Position numbers and translations under genes: made by a program. This document shows, in pieces, positions 22,901-30,075 of a stretch of DNA of 61,245 nucleotides. Position 1 is the first letter of the stretch; each line of letters begins with the position of its first letter. A model generated the notes under the pieces. The model saw only the letters and a list, made by a program, of their open reading frames with translations. It was not told where the DNA came from and ran no database searches. The DNA comes from Priapulus caudatus. Lineage: Eukaryota; Priapulida; Priapulimorpha; Priapulimorphida; Priapulidae. The DNA lies in contig NW_014577136.1 in assembly GCF_000485595.1 (NCBI RefSeq), positions 523,499 through 584,743 of the forward strand. Direction: 5' to 3'.

Positions 22901-25900
22901 CTGGTACACTTTGTGTATACATATATGTACTTCGGGTACATATCTGTAGTACCTGATACGCAGGGCTGCCAACATTGGGTGATAGGTAAGAGTGAGATGC
23001 GAGGGAGCGAAGCGACCGAGCGTGGGTGGGCGTGGGAGGGGGGTTTTCCCCCTCCCACGGTAGGGAGCTTTTGCATTTTATAACTTCAATTTGTGCAATT
23101 TGGTGCATACTAAAGTGACTGTTTTCAGATATTGTAAGATTTTTTTTTGCTGTGCGTGAGATATTTCAGCGTTTTATTCATGAAGAGATATTCATGCGTA
23201 AGATATCTCAGCATTTTTTTGCTGTGCGTGAGATATTGTAAGATCAGCGTGAGAGCGTGAGATTTGCTCAAAATGCGTGAGTCTCACGGTCAATGCGTGA
23301 GAGTTGGCAGCCCTGGATACAACAACGACCCCTTCAGCGTAAGTGTTAGGGTTAGGGTACACTTCTGTAGTACAAGTCTGGTACACTTTGTGTATACATA
23401 TATGTACCTCGGCTACATATCTGTAGTACCTGATACGACAACGACCCCTTGAGCGATAGTAATTGAACTGTGCTGTGCCATGTATTGAGTTCGACACAAC
23501 ATTACATTGACGAATGTTGGGGGAGGTTTTTACATGCACAGCAGTTTTTGGTGCTGATTAAAAGAGAAAATGCACGCATAACTGAGGAGGTGGAGGCATA
23601 GATGTACTTCAAGTGGAACTGCATAGCTAAGGAGCTAGAACATAGTGTGATCACGAGGTGTGAGATGTCCGTAGAAAATTTCTTTGTTTCTTTGTAAGAT
23701 GCAGAAATAGCTTGCATCAACCAACGAGATATAGCACTGTATGTATAACATCTTAACTGAAATTTTAAAATCTAGTTAATAATTAATTAGTAATTATAGT
23801 TACATATCACCAGAAGTATATAATAATATAATTCCCTATTATCTACTTCTGATATCACGTAGACTTACTATTTGTGTTAATCCAGGACGTATCCAGCACG
23901 TAAAATCGTTAGTCTATAACCACTGTCATTTGGTGATAGGAATAATGCCATAAAATTCATGATCAGGTCACGTTGTGATAATTTATCATATTCATTTTGC
24001 TAGATTCTGGCACTCGTCATTGTGAGGAAACTTTTAAAGTACCTCTTTACTGATTTTGAGCTGGTCTACTTGGATGGCGACACTCCAGAAGAGATTGTGA
24101 AAGCACGTGAGGACCTTGAACACAAACACAAGGAGGCGCATGAGGTATTGCACATGAACGTCTGTTTAAATACATATGATTTCACTCACCTGTGACATGT
24201 CAAATGGATTTTACATGAGTGAACAGATCTAGCTTAACACCAGAATAAGATTATATGCATTATAGGGTAATTTCTGAGATACGAACATATCTAACTTATG
24301 AATGACGCTTCTTTATTTGTTGTATGAATGTGAGCCATGCACGAATTGTGCTCAAACCATTACCTTCTATGTCCTAATCAGAATTGAAGTTGACAGAACT
24401 GTAGCCTGAGCATATTCCTGGATGAGAAGAAATTACGTGATTTAACCTAGTGCTGACGAGAAAAGTTTTAATAAGTAAACCACATGTATGATAAAATTAG
24501 ACTGAATAGGTAATTTTGTTCTATATTAATTACACTATTCCATTAATTCTAAAGTTATATATGGTATTTCTCATGATGATTTTTTTTAGCTCACCTTGAC
24601 ATCGTCAAGATGAGCTATTGCCATGGGTCGTCGTCCGTCGTACGTCCGTCCCTCCGTCCTTCCGTCAACATTTGGCTACGGTCAACGATAACTCAGGAAC
24701 CGTTTGACCCACATGTTTGAAATTGGGTATAGTTGTTACTGCTATGCTCCCATATTGAACGGCCTATTTTGGAGCACGCCAGTCGACGTACTTTCGAGCC
24801 ACGGCAATTTTTTGGCAAAAATGGGAATTGCCATTAGTCAGTTCAGGTTCAACGGATTTTGCTCATTTTTGGTATGTGAATGAATAAGGGCCAGGGGTTT
24901 TGATATTTAAAAATACATTATGCAAATTAGGTAGGTTTTGGCAATTATATAGCATATTATGTTATAGACACGCAAATAACAGTCTGTGGTGTCACACTCA
25001 TCTGGTTCGTTTTACAAGATTTCATTGACAATATCTTTAATGCAAAATTGGTATTTCCTCTCCACGCTGCCGATAAAACGTCTATATTAGAGTAAAGTTT
25101 TACAAAACATGTCGGAACGCAGCATAACCTATTTATTTCGAACGCCATCGCTAAGAAATATCAAAGCGGGTATAGCGCCATCTACTGTCACAAATTGTGA
25201 TTCATTTTGGTTTATAAATTATTATTGCGATATACAGATGGCAACCGTGTGCTACCGCCTGGAAAAACTCATACGAAGTAAACACTTCCATGTAACCAAT
25301 TAACCTTTGATAAAAGTTGTGTTATGGGCAGGGAAACACCATTGTCACGTGGTATATAGCAGCTACGTGGAATAAGCGTATAACCTCTCAATCTTACACG
25401 TTACACATTGGGAGCTCCGCTTTTAGGCAGTGCCTAAATCTGAATATTATAAAAACATTAAATGGCGATCATTTAGGTGTAACGCCATCACTCGCCCACA
25501 TCTCAGACTTTCACATCTCAAACATTTATTTTCACATAAAAAATTACACATATAATTATCAAGAGTATATAATGGGAGTTCTCACATACATACTCTTCGT
25601 TTCTATAATGTACGTCGATGGTTGCTCAATTAAAACTGACTTCTTCTCGCTCACTCATTTGTGTCCTTTTTTTGTGGTGAGCTACAGTGTCATTGACACT
25701 TTCATTTACAATCTGGTTGGGGCAGTTGCCCTCTCGCCCACAGGCTACAACTTTCATCACCTCAAAAGAGGAATTTTTTAAACTAGTTGTGCTCATAATC
25801 CAGGTAGTACATGTATGCATCAGAACTTCTCCTGATAATAACATGAACCATATTAAAGGTAGCTGAGGGCACTTTGATCATATAGTGATATTACCACACT

Positions 25901-27255
25901 CAATGGGTGATAATGATCAGTGGCTGATTCAGAGTTTTTGTATGGTATGGTTCACATACTGCACGAGAGGATTTTAAGGATATCACAATAGCTTTATCAA
26001 ATGTTTTAACAGCCATTATGAACAACTAGACTCAGCTAGTGATTACGCTTATGACAGCGAGTCTGTGCGTGGGCAGGAGTGATTGTATTCTAAGTAGCCT
26101 GCATACCACAACATTTGTACGTGAATATTGTAAATCGTGATGTGTCTGTTGTGACGTGGTGGTCACATGCCTTTACACTAATGCCCATCAAACCTTAGGG
26201 GCGGAATATTTACCGGTTACCACTCCTTGATCCCGCTGTTGATTTAATATATACCTACTCATGTTTAAGCAATATGATCTCTGTTACTAGGTTTTGGCCT
26301 CAGGGGCTCTGAATACGCACATCAGGCAGTGCAATTAAGAGTTTTCAATCCTTTTGCCCAATTACAGGGCCCAGGATATTATTACGATTTTATGCTTGAG
26401 TCTGTATGATATGTAGTTTGTAAATATCAAGCAGATATGTTATCACGTGATAAATCATTTAATTAGCCAGTCCTTTATTCACGTTTATTGCTGTTGTTTA
26501 TACACGTAATTGTTAAAATACATGACTAGTCGTTTGTTTCCAGTACATGTTTACTGCAGAGAGATGCTAGGGTTCAGAAGTCGCTTAGCCAGGTTGTTGT
26601 TGTTCGTGAGAATGACAAGGCCTGAATCAGAAAGACAAGGCCTGCAGCAATGATGGCGATATCGCGATGCTGTGAACCAGTTGACAGTAATGGTTATAAC
26701 GTGTTACATGCTTTCTTCTCATCTTACAGGGGCACAACCTTATCAAGGTGAACGGCCAGACGATTCACGCGAGACCTAGGCGTGGCACATTCGCAGAAGT
26801 AGCTTTTGTTGATCAGTTGCACAAATCCGGCACGTGGCTTTCCATAAACGACCAGCACAATGGTCATCACCAGAATGGCGATCCTTCTGCGTGAGTTTCT
26901 ATCCAGTACTCTCTGTCATGTTATTGATAGAACTTAAAGTCAGAGACAGTTACAGAGACCATTACTTCTACTCGTAAGTAGTAGGAGCCATATGTTCACC
27001 ATGTACACTAGACAGTGTACGAGGCTGCAGAGCGGCCAGTTAGCCATATAACGTAAAGACTACATTCAGAAACATCATAGTGTCTTTATCTCTCTCTCTC
27101 TCAGCAGCAGTCGGGGAGATAGGTTCGTATATCTCTTAGCCTAGCAATAAATAATCCGTAATTAATTGATCAGGAACTCCAGTGACATTCCGCAAGATTC
27201 TGCACCTATGAAGAGGCAGGAAGGTGATATTACCGAGACGAACCATCTCCTGTAA
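4175..27255 (+). CDS. SLC4-family Na+-coupled bicarbonate transporter, 21 exons, 5' end missing
   Basis: Plasma-membrane bicarbonate transporter of the SLC4 family (cytosolic pH regulation, HCO3-/CO3 2- transport). Seen: 21 exons whose phases all join, giving 989 codons and a TAA at 27253-27255. Residues 1-341 of the visible part are the cytosolic N-domain ([57 protein letters not shown]). Residues 342-about 890 are the membrane domain ([90 protein letters not shown]). The rest is a charged C-tail. Family knowledge: Asp in MDQQIT (visible residue 680) and Leu in TVLS are as in Na+-coupled NBCs; anion exchangers have Glu and Arg there. The extracellular loop has four Cys and four N-glycosylation sequons, typical of NBCs. 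Assignment to one vertebrate paralogue (A4, A5, A7, A8 or A10) is not possible. The N-terminal roughly 100 residues and the start codon were not found. Confidence 0.95.
4608..4692. repeat. (TA)n microsatellite
   Basis: About 80 bp of almost pure TATA in the intron between exons a and b. Nothing else recognised in the rest of this intron up to the element at 5607. Confidence 0.95.
5607..6150 (+). mobile_element. ACCTCCGCC-ended repeat, copy 1 (interrupted)
   Basis: Starts with the hairpin ACCTCCGCCAGG...TTGGCGGAGGT (5607-5632). It then carries three internal units of about 80 bp built on (AATT)n plus a GGATCC- and TCAGAAATGGG-type segment (about 5900-6110). The far end is decayed (CAGCTGCCTTGGTCTGCC near 6131). 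A 109-bp foldback element is inserted at 5653. Inverted copy at 36450-36879. Confidence 0.7.
5653..5761. mobile_element. 109-bp foldback element with 9-bp TSD
   Basis: Inverted ends TTAACCTGTATGATACAGG and complement, with an inner stem TTCGCTTCACTACAC. Flanked by CGGCGTGTG at 5644-5652 and 5762-5770, interrupting the surrounding repeat. A further lone end (ACCGCCTGTATCATACAGGT) lies near 5843-5863. Confidence 0.78.
6234..6504 (+). mobile_element. CAGGGCCGTAG hAT-like MITE (5-bp TSD)
   Basis: 271 bp, ends CAGGGCCGTAGGCT and AGGCTACGGCCCTG (inverted, near perfect), with G-rich and C-rich subterminal runs. Flanked by GCAAA at 6229-6233 and 6505-6509. Confidence 0.82.
6731..6865 (+). CDS. SLC4 exon b (N-domain)
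   Basis: Acceptor CAACAACAG, donor GTAGGT. Encodes residues 54-98 ([20 protein letters not shown], then [18 protein letters not shown]). Matches in position the helical stretch of NBC N-domains that ends in a basic segment. Enters and leaves in phase 1. Confidence 0.88.
7028..7063. repeat. (TA)n microsatellite within a palindrome
   Basis: CCATGGTATATA...TATATACCATGG: a TA run bounded by inverted CCATGG sites, in the intron between exons b and c. No gene seen in 7070-7975. Confidence 0.85.
7982..8044 (+). CDS. SLC4 exon c (variable linker)
   Basis: Short 63-base exon. Acceptor TACGCGTAG, donor GTACTC (weak). Encodes [20 protein letters not shown], a basic then acidic linker where NBC paralogues differ and splice alternatively. 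A cassette exon is possible: it is a multiple of three with phase 1 on both sides, so skipping would preserve frame. Confidence 0.72.
8117..8201 (+). repeat. (GTGC)n/(GT)n tract near a 5' splice site
   Basis: About 85 bp of GTGTGCGTGCGTGC-type sequence, starting about 73 bases after the exon c donor. Complementary to the AC/CACG tract at the other end of the same intron. Confidence 0.92.
8405..8861 (+). repeat. (CACG)n/(AC)n tract near a 3' splice site
   Basis: About 450 bp of CACGCACGCACACA-type sequence ending about 70 bases before the exon d acceptor. The many open frames here in several phases are artefacts of the repeat. Confidence 0.92.
8933..9105 (+). CDS. SLC4 exon d (variable linker)
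   Basis: Acceptor CTTCAACCAG, donor GTATTG. Encodes residues 120-177, a Thr/Ser/Pro-rich linker ([19 protein letters not shown], later PLPSKSTK) just before the conserved MKKIP segment. Low conservation is expected here. The phases on both sides fit. Confidence 0.8.
9131..9203 (+). other. 30-bp intronic stem-loop
   Basis: Arms 9131-9160 and 9174-9203 pair over 27 of 30 positions around a 13-base loop (AGAAGTTGAGTCC); it lies 25 bases downstream of the exon d donor. Size is in the range of a pre-miRNA. No TSD is seen around it, so it is not obviously a transposon. Confidence 0.6.
9730..9890 (+). CDS. SLC4 exon e (N-domain core)
   Basis: Acceptor TGTTTGCAG, donor GTAAAA. Encodes residues 178-230: [20 protein letters not shown], then [17 protein letters not shown] and VTIPT. 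The GEVDF and VFIRLSPAV motifs are strongly conserved in NBCs. Confidence 0.95.
10059..10083. mobile_element. 25-bp member of the 7-bp-TSD hairpin family
   Basis: CAGAAGTAGATAATAGGGAA followed by TTCTG; it lacks the middle of the right arm. Flanked by ACGCACAT (10051-10058 and 10084-10091), one base longer than the usual 7. Confidence 0.65.
10600..10687 (+). CDS. SLC4 exon f (N-domain core)
   Basis: Acceptor TTTTTTAAG, donor GTAAAA. Encodes [20 protein letters not shown], then [10 protein letters not shown]. This is the RFLFxLLGP...GRA motif shared by all SLC4 cytosolic domains. Confidence 0.95.
10769..10893 (+). mobile_element. Degenerate CAGG-ended hAT-like MITE
   Basis: Ends CAGGAGCGTAGC and GCAGCAGCCCTG with G-runs inside. 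No clean TSD, because AT repeats flank it. Confidence 0.5.
10901..11629 (+). mobile_element. CAAGGCTCGACACTA hAT-like element
   Basis: 729 bp with inverted ends CAAGGCTCGACACTA and (C)TAGTGTCGAGCCTTG. Subterminal repeats of GGTGGCC/GGCCACC are present at both ends. The flank is ATATA on both sides, but within a TA run, so the TSD length is uncertain. Confidence 0.8.
11872..12018 (+). CDS. SLC4 exon g (N-domain core)
   Basis: Acceptor CTCGACAG, donor GTAATT. Encodes [20 protein letters not shown], then [20 protein letters not shown]. The VFHxxAYKA and LLxGIDEFL...VLPPxxWDP motifs are diagnostic of the family. Confidence 0.96.
12534..12631 (+). CDS. SLC4 exon h (linker to membrane domain)
   Basis: Acceptor TTTCAATAG, donor GTGTGA. 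Encodes [20 protein letters not shown], then [13 protein letters not shown]. It ends on the conserved (R)TGR that leads into the membrane domain. Confidence 0.9.
12941..13115 (+). CDS. SLC4 exon i (first membrane segment)
   Basis: Acceptor TTTGCCAG, donor GTATCA. Encodes [20 protein letters not shown], then [20 protein letters not shown] and [18 protein letters not shown]. This is the juxtamembrane GGLxxDIKRK segment and first transmembrane helix of the SLC4 fold. Confidence 0.97.
13615..13748 (+). CDS. SLC4 exon j (substrate-site half helix)
   Basis: Acceptor CTACTTTTAG, donor GTAAGT. Encodes [20 protein letters not shown], then [20 protein letters not shown] and YQFSK. GQPLxIxxxTGP is the half-helix that lines the ion site. 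The segment aligned with human FEKILFKF reads VESIVYQF, so the lysines of the stilbene-reactive motif are absent. Confidence 0.97.
13816..13920 (+). repeat. GT/GTGC-rich tract in an intron
   Basis: Imperfect GTGTGC/TGCATGC repeats between exons j and k. Open frames over it on both strands are artefacts. Confidence 0.8.
14037..14259 (+). CDS. SLC4 exon k (transmembrane)
   Basis: Acceptor GTGTTTGCAG, donor GTACGT. Encodes [20 protein letters not shown], then [40 protein letters not shown] and a short loop. DASALV and ITRFTEExFAxLIxxIFIYEA are conserved in SLC4. Confidence 0.97.
14918..15143 (+). mobile_element. AGGGTCTATGTC palindromic MITE, copy 1 (8-bp TSD)
   Basis: 226 bp, inverted ends AGCTGATAGGGTCTATGTC and complement. 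Internal palindromes CCGGAACGTACCCTGG and CCGGTATACCGG, and a short TTAGGGTTAGGG. Flanked by GTAACTTA at 14910-14917 and 15144-15151. Confidence 0.8.
15858..15932 (+). CDS. SLC4 exon l (extracellular loop)
   Basis: Acceptor CTTTTTTAG, donor GTAATT. Twenty-five codons: [20 protein letters not shown], then TFELS. Two N-glycosylation sequons (NET, NIT) and the first two of four loop cysteines, as in the large third extracellular loop of NBCs. Confidence 0.88.
16118..16297 (+). CDS. SLC4 exon m (loop and transmembrane)
   Basis: Acceptor TTGTTCATAG, donor GTATGG. Encodes [20 protein letters not shown], then [20 protein letters not shown] and [20 protein letters not shown]. Two more sequons (NDT, NGT) and the last two loop cysteines, then the next membrane helix. 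Confidence 0.95.
16644..16757 (+). CDS. SLC4 exon n (transmembrane)
   Basis: Acceptor TTATTTACCAG. Encodes [20 protein letters not shown], then [18 protein letters not shown]. The end is set by the family pattern KFxPT: the donor must be GTAGGT right after GCT (16757), not the later GTAACC, which would break frame with the next exon. Confidence 0.93.
16899..16941. repeat. (TA)n microsatellite
   Basis: TATATA run immediately upstream of the exon o acceptor region. Confidence 0.9.
16976..17137 (+). CDS. SLC4 exon o (Na+-site helix; GC donor)
   Basis: Acceptor CATTTCAG. Encodes [20 protein letters not shown], then [20 protein letters not shown] and [14 protein letters not shown]. The exon ends AAG|GCAAGA, a GC donor; the next exon resumes at [10 protein letters not shown], exactly as in the family. 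Asp of MDQQIT is the position that is Glu in anion exchangers. Confidence 0.95.
17297..17656 (+). mobile_element. CAGGGGCGTAAATC hAT-like MITE (8-bp TSD)
   Basis: 360 bp; ends CAGGGGCGTAAATCC and GGGATTTACGCTCATG (slightly decayed inverse). G-rich and C-rich subterminal regions. Perfect 8-bp duplication GTCATTAA at 17289-17296 and 17657-17664, the classical hAT length. Confidence 0.88.
17828..18912 (+). repeat. AGCTCATCTGACG repeat (X family), copy 1, with tRNA-like segment
   Basis: Begins with the stem-loop AGCTCATCTGACG...GTCAGATGCAGCT, then (CGTG)n-type sequence, TTTGACC-like repeats, a tRNA-like pol III promoter (18490-18544) and TTAGGGTTAGGG (18675-18690). It ends at GAGCCCAGACGCTCTGCGGC. 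A reverse-oriented copy sits inside the element at 40035-41255, and a third at 56426-57635. Confidence 0.75.
18484..18551 (+). ncRNA. tRNA-like (SINE-type) segment with A and B boxes
   Basis: A-box-like TAGCCGAACGGG at 18490-18501 and B-box-like GGATCGAATCC at 18534-18544, 44 bases apart start to start, the spacing of tRNA genes. No paired acceptor stem is evident, so this is more likely a tRNA-derived promoter within a repeat than a working tRNA. The inverse copies are near 40455-40520 and 56840-56905. Confidence 0.5.
19052..19230 (+). CDS. SLC4 exon p (transmembrane)
   Basis: Acceptor TTCTCTGCAG, donor GTATGA. Encodes [20 protein letters not shown], then [20 protein letters not shown] and [20 protein letters not shown]. 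Very strongly conserved; TVLS instead of TVRS points to the Na+-coupled branch. Confidence 0.97.
19276..19524 (+). mobile_element. CAGGGCCGTACGCAG hAT-like MITE (8-bp TSD)
   Basis: 249 bp; inverted ends CAGGGCCGTACGCAG and CTGCGTACGGCCTTG. Perfect duplication CTATAATA at 19268-19275 and 19525-19532. Lies in the intron after exon p. Confidence 0.88.
19570..19790 (+). repeat. (GGAT)n / (GATG CATG)n microsatellite, then GACA-type
   Basis: Tetranucleotide repeats of GGAT with GCAT interruptions, followed by ATACATAC and GACAGACA, then a purine-rich tract to about 19915. Open frames over it are artefacts. Confidence 0.9.
19986..20127 (+). CDS. SLC4 exon q (transmembrane)
   Basis: Acceptor TTTTTTTACAG, donor GTATGT. 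Encodes [20 protein letters not shown], then [20 protein letters not shown] and ASLDAVQ. The [14 protein letters not shown] motif is universal in SLC4. Confidence 0.97.
20501..21441 (+). repeat. AGCTCACCTT repeat (T family), copy 1
   Basis: Inverted 10-bp ends AGCTCACCTT and AAGGTGAGCT. Starts with the stem-loop CTTGACATCGTCAAG. Internal direct repeat of about 320 bp (ACGGTCAACGATAACT, ACCCACATGTTTCAAATTGC at about 20580 and 20888). Contains (CTAC)n near 21068-21105. Non-coding. Confidence 0.75.
21761..22015 (+). mobile_element. AGGGTCTATGTC palindromic MITE, copy 2 (8-bp TSD)
   Basis: 255 bp; inverted ends AGCTCATAGGGTCTATGTC and GACATAGACCCTCTGAGC. Internal GGTTAGGGTTAG. Flanks CCCATTGA (21753-21760) and CCCACTGA (22016-22023), 7 of 8 identical. 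Confidence 0.75.
22366..22542 (+). CDS. SLC4 exon r (transmembrane)
   Basis: Acceptor TTTCGCACTAG, donor GTGAGC. Encodes [20 protein letters not shown], then [20 protein letters not shown] and [19 protein letters not shown]. Matches the family segment with YLRHxxLRxVHxFTxIQ. Confidence 0.97.
22759..23338 (+). mobile_element. Telomere-repeat MITE, copy 5, nested in copy 4
   Basis: Left end (A)CAGATGGGGTCG, right end CGACCCCTTCAGC. Flanked by GTTAGTGTT (22750-22758) and GTAAGTGTT (23339-23347), 8 of 9 identical, so it jumped into the TTAGGG tract of copy 4. Confidence 0.8.
22961..23315 (-). mobile_element. CAGGGCTGCCAAC MITE (hAT-like, 6-bp TSD), copy 2
   Basis: 355 bp, the reverse-oriented relative of 1692-2055. 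Ends CAGGGCTGCCAAC and GTTGGCAGCCCTG. Flanks GATACG (22955-22960) and GATACA (23316-23321); the uninterrupted host reads CCTGATACGACAACG. Inserted into the TIR of copy 5. Confidence 0.88.
23811..23851. mobile_element. 41-bp mobile hairpin (imperfect arms)
   Basis: CAGAAGTATATAATAATATA on the left and CCCTATTATCTACTTCTG on the right; arms mostly complementary. Perfect 7-bp duplication ATATCAC at 23804-23810 and 23852-23858. Confidence 0.88.
24004..24144 (+). CDS. SLC4 exon s (last helix and C-tail)
   Basis: Acceptor ATTTTGCTAG, donor GTATTG. Encodes [20 protein letters not shown], then [20 protein letters not shown] and KHKEAHE. It corresponds to the ALVxVRKxxD...EL(S)WLDxxMPE segment, followed by a charged helical tail. 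Confidence 0.93.
24588..25683 (+). repeat. AGCTCACCTT repeat (T family), copy 2
   Basis: Starts with the same stem-loop AGCTCACCTTGACATCG...AAGATGAGCT, then CCGTCCGTC-type repeats and the ACGGTCAACGATAACTC motif. Ends GTGGTGAGCT. Both copies are followed by a GTCATTGACACTTT segment, so the repeat unit may extend past 25683. Open frames inside are not coding. Confidence 0.7.
26730..26890 (+). CDS. SLC4 exon t (cytosolic C-tail)
   Basis: Acceptor CATCTTACAG, donor GTGAGT. Encodes [20 protein letters not shown], then [20 protein letters not shown] and a His/Asn-rich stretch. The C-tail is poorly conserved; splice sites and phases support it. Confidence 0.82.
27174..27255 (+). CDS. SLC4 terminal coding exon
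   Basis: Acceptor AATTGATCAG. Encodes [20 protein letters not shown], then ETNHLL and TAA. The C-terminus ETNHLL lies close to, but does not exactly match, a class I PDZ-ligand (S/T-x-hydrophobic) ending. Confidence 0.82.
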
Positions 27256-27328
27256 TAACACCATCAACTGCAGTTCGATCCACTACTTTTGTAGGTAAAT
27301 ATGGTGGAAAGTCTTGATCGTGACGTAA

Positions 27329-27334
27329 AATAAA
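27329..27334 (+). promoter_or_regulatory. Possible polyadenylation signal of the SLC4 gene
   Basis: AATAAA 74 bases after the stop codon. Hexamers of this kind are frequent in AT-rich DNA, so this is only a positional candidate. No GT-rich downstream element was checked beyond TGTCTGTTGT, which follows. Confidence 0.25.
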
Positions 27335-29930
27335 ATGCAATGTCTGTTGTTACCGCGGTTTGCAATTAAATTTGATCTAAAGCTATTAGTTAAGAGGTGC
27401 CGCCACCTGATGATGCATGGAAATTCAAAAAGTGTCTAGATTATGTTCGGAGATCAGTGCGCCAGAGAATCATTATCCCCTATGCTACAAAGTATTCACT
27501 GAAAGGGAGAACGAATACTGTGGTGACATTTTTATGGAGCTTATACAATCCATGAAGCTCGTATCAATTTACAATAAAAAAGGTAGTCGGTCTCTTGTTG
27601 GGCACATTTTTTATGCTACCAGGTAACAGATTCTAAATGATTTTGCTGTCAGAATATCAACAGAGTTGTTATTGTCCTAATATCAGTCTAATATTAGTAT
27701 ACAAACAACAATGAATTGTGGAAGTCTATTGTACTGTTCTTGCACCCTAGTTTCATGGCAAGATTTTCTTTTTATATGGTGTAAGTGTGCTGCATAACCA
27801 TGATATTGCTGAAATTGAAGTGGTGAAAACAGCGTTGATAATACAACAACTAATGTCAGTACAGGGCTCAAGGCATATCACTTGCTCAATTTTAAATATG
27901 ATTAGTATAGTTGTTTGTGGTTAAATAATACAACTATACACATAAATAGCAAGTATAAAAGTAACAATGTTGACTATATATATGATGGGTGATGTGCTTG
28001 TGATACTTCCAAGTTTATACTGGAAACTTCTTTAAATTGTGGCTGTGTAAAAATTCTATACAAGTTGACATATCTACCCACGGTGCGTATAATAGTTATA
28101 ACTTGCGTTTATACTGGCTGTTTATGCTGTTAAATTGCGCAGATGCATTCACATTGCTATATAATAGTGATGTAGTGCCTTGTATATAAATTTGTAACCG
28201 TGGGATGATTGAGCTTATATTAGAAATTGTAGTTCCCTCTATGCAATCGTGCTGTGATAAAAATAGAGCAGGCTAACGTGATGGACACAGAATGGTTGAC
28301 AGTTACACGTTCTGTTCGTAAAACGAGTTTTACGTTAACAGTTTAATGAACGATAATTGCAGATATCAGGTCAACAATATGGTGTTTAACAGGGATACAC
28401 ACACGCACATAATATATAAGTGTGTGCGAGATAGAGGGAGAGAGGTAGAAATCGATAAAGCCAGCTAGTGTATAATTTCTTGTTATGGTGTGATATGAGA
28501 TGAGTGATGTGATCTTTCTTTAACGCATTTTTTGTTAAGTGGTTTGAGGGCTGGTCTAGTCGTTAAATTATATTGTTTAACTTCCCAAGCTAGTGCCAAC
28601 ACTTGGACAGTTAACCCCTGCCCTAGTCCCTGCCCTAAAATACTGTGTTTCATTGCGAATACCGAACGGTTGTGGTCGGACAATTCTGGAACGGAATGTT
28701 TCATGTGAAGTAGACATGTAGTCGCGCACGTGATCGGGTGGAGGTGTATATTGAAGCTTAAGATAACTTTGTGTTCATAACGGTCTCGAGCGAATTGTTA
28801 CATAACTTGTGCAGTAGAGTCGCTTATTTTGTGTGTTCATCTTGTTTTATTATCTAGATTTTAGTTATAGAATTTATATTTTAGTCGAAAGTGTGTTGTG
28901 TAAGTTCATTACAGCTAGTAAGATTATTGATGAAGGATTTGTAAAGAAAAAAAATTCAATGCGTTAATAATCACGCATGTGACATGGTATTTGACATTCG
29001 GCGTTTTACATTAGTTGTTGCATTGGATGATGTTATTATAGTTGTTGTTATTTTCCAGTTTTTTTGTCGTAATTTAACACAGGAAGAAAGCTGGGTCGGT
29101 GAGGGTAACTGCCGGGCCAACTGGCGTAGGCCTACTTGTGAGCAATATGCTGATGTGTTATAGCAATGTTTCTTCTGCTCCAACATATGCAAAGAGTTTC
29201 TAGGCATAATACAGATACAGATACAGTAATACGTAATACAGTAATACGTCATACAACGCTATGACTATGTTACGGGGAAAGCGCTTTATGAAACAATGTT
29301 ATAGAAGCTGATTGTAATGGAGATGTGTTGTCATTTTCACTATGAGAGATGTAAAAGCGTAATTAAATTTGGGTATTAGTAATAGCACGAATATCCTGCT
29401 AATATCAGTGATACTGTACACGTGAAAAATATATTAATGATGTTATAATGAACAGTTACGTTTTAAAGATAATGACATAATTTTATTTTTTTATGTAGTA
29501 AGTACTCACCCGGTGCACCAGGTCTGTGGCGTAGTTAACCACACAATTGGCAGCTATCATTGGCACAGTGCAAATTACTGCAGTTTTCTGAACGCAGCAA
29601 TAAACAGCTTTTATAGAAAATTAAAAAACTTACATCTGTAAGGTTAAGTGCGCTGTAACGAAACCGCGTTATAAGAAGCCGTATCAGATGAGGTATTACT
29701 GGATCACTGTAAGGCGTGCACAGTATTCATGCTGAATTGGCTGCCAGTGAATTTTGTTGAGCTTCTCAATTTGTTTATACAGGTTCATACATATACGTCA
29801 GTGTGTTGATATCTGCGTCAATGCCACCGTTACAGATATAAAGTTGATTTTTTGCAATATGATAAAAATATAGCCACTATGAATACTGTTTATTCTTACA
29901 GGGGACCACCTTATCGTTCCAGTTGTGGCA
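27335..29930. other. No gene recognised
   Basis: Downstream of the SLC4 gene. Mostly AT-rich single-copy-looking DNA with short open frames that show no family motif. A short ATACAGATACAGTAATACGTAATACAG-type run lies near 29210-29250. Confidence 0.5.
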
Positions 29931-29937
29931 AATATGT

Positions 29938-30075
29938 TGTTTGTGCATGCGTGCGTGCGTGCGTGCGTTCGTGCGTGCGTGCGCGCATGTGTGTGTGCGC
30001 ACATGTTTGTGTGTGCGCGTCTTGCTTGCGTGCAAGCGAGCGCGCGTGTGTATGTTTGTATGGGTGCGTGTGTAT
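29938..30075 (+). repeat. (GTGC)n/(GT)n microsatellite
   Basis: GTGCGTGCGTGC and GTGTGTGCGC repeats; overlapping open frames on both strands are artefacts. Confidence 0.92.

Larger units (their letters stand above)
22636..23454 (+). mobile_element. Telomere-repeat MITE, copy 4, with two levels of nesting
   Basis: Ends GCAGATGGGGTCG and CGACCCCTTGAGC. Perfect 9-bp duplication GATAGTAAT at 22627-22635 and 23455-23463. Its telomeric tract is split by another copy of the same family (22759-23338), which is itself split by a CAGGGCTGCC element (22961-23315). Confidence 0.9.
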
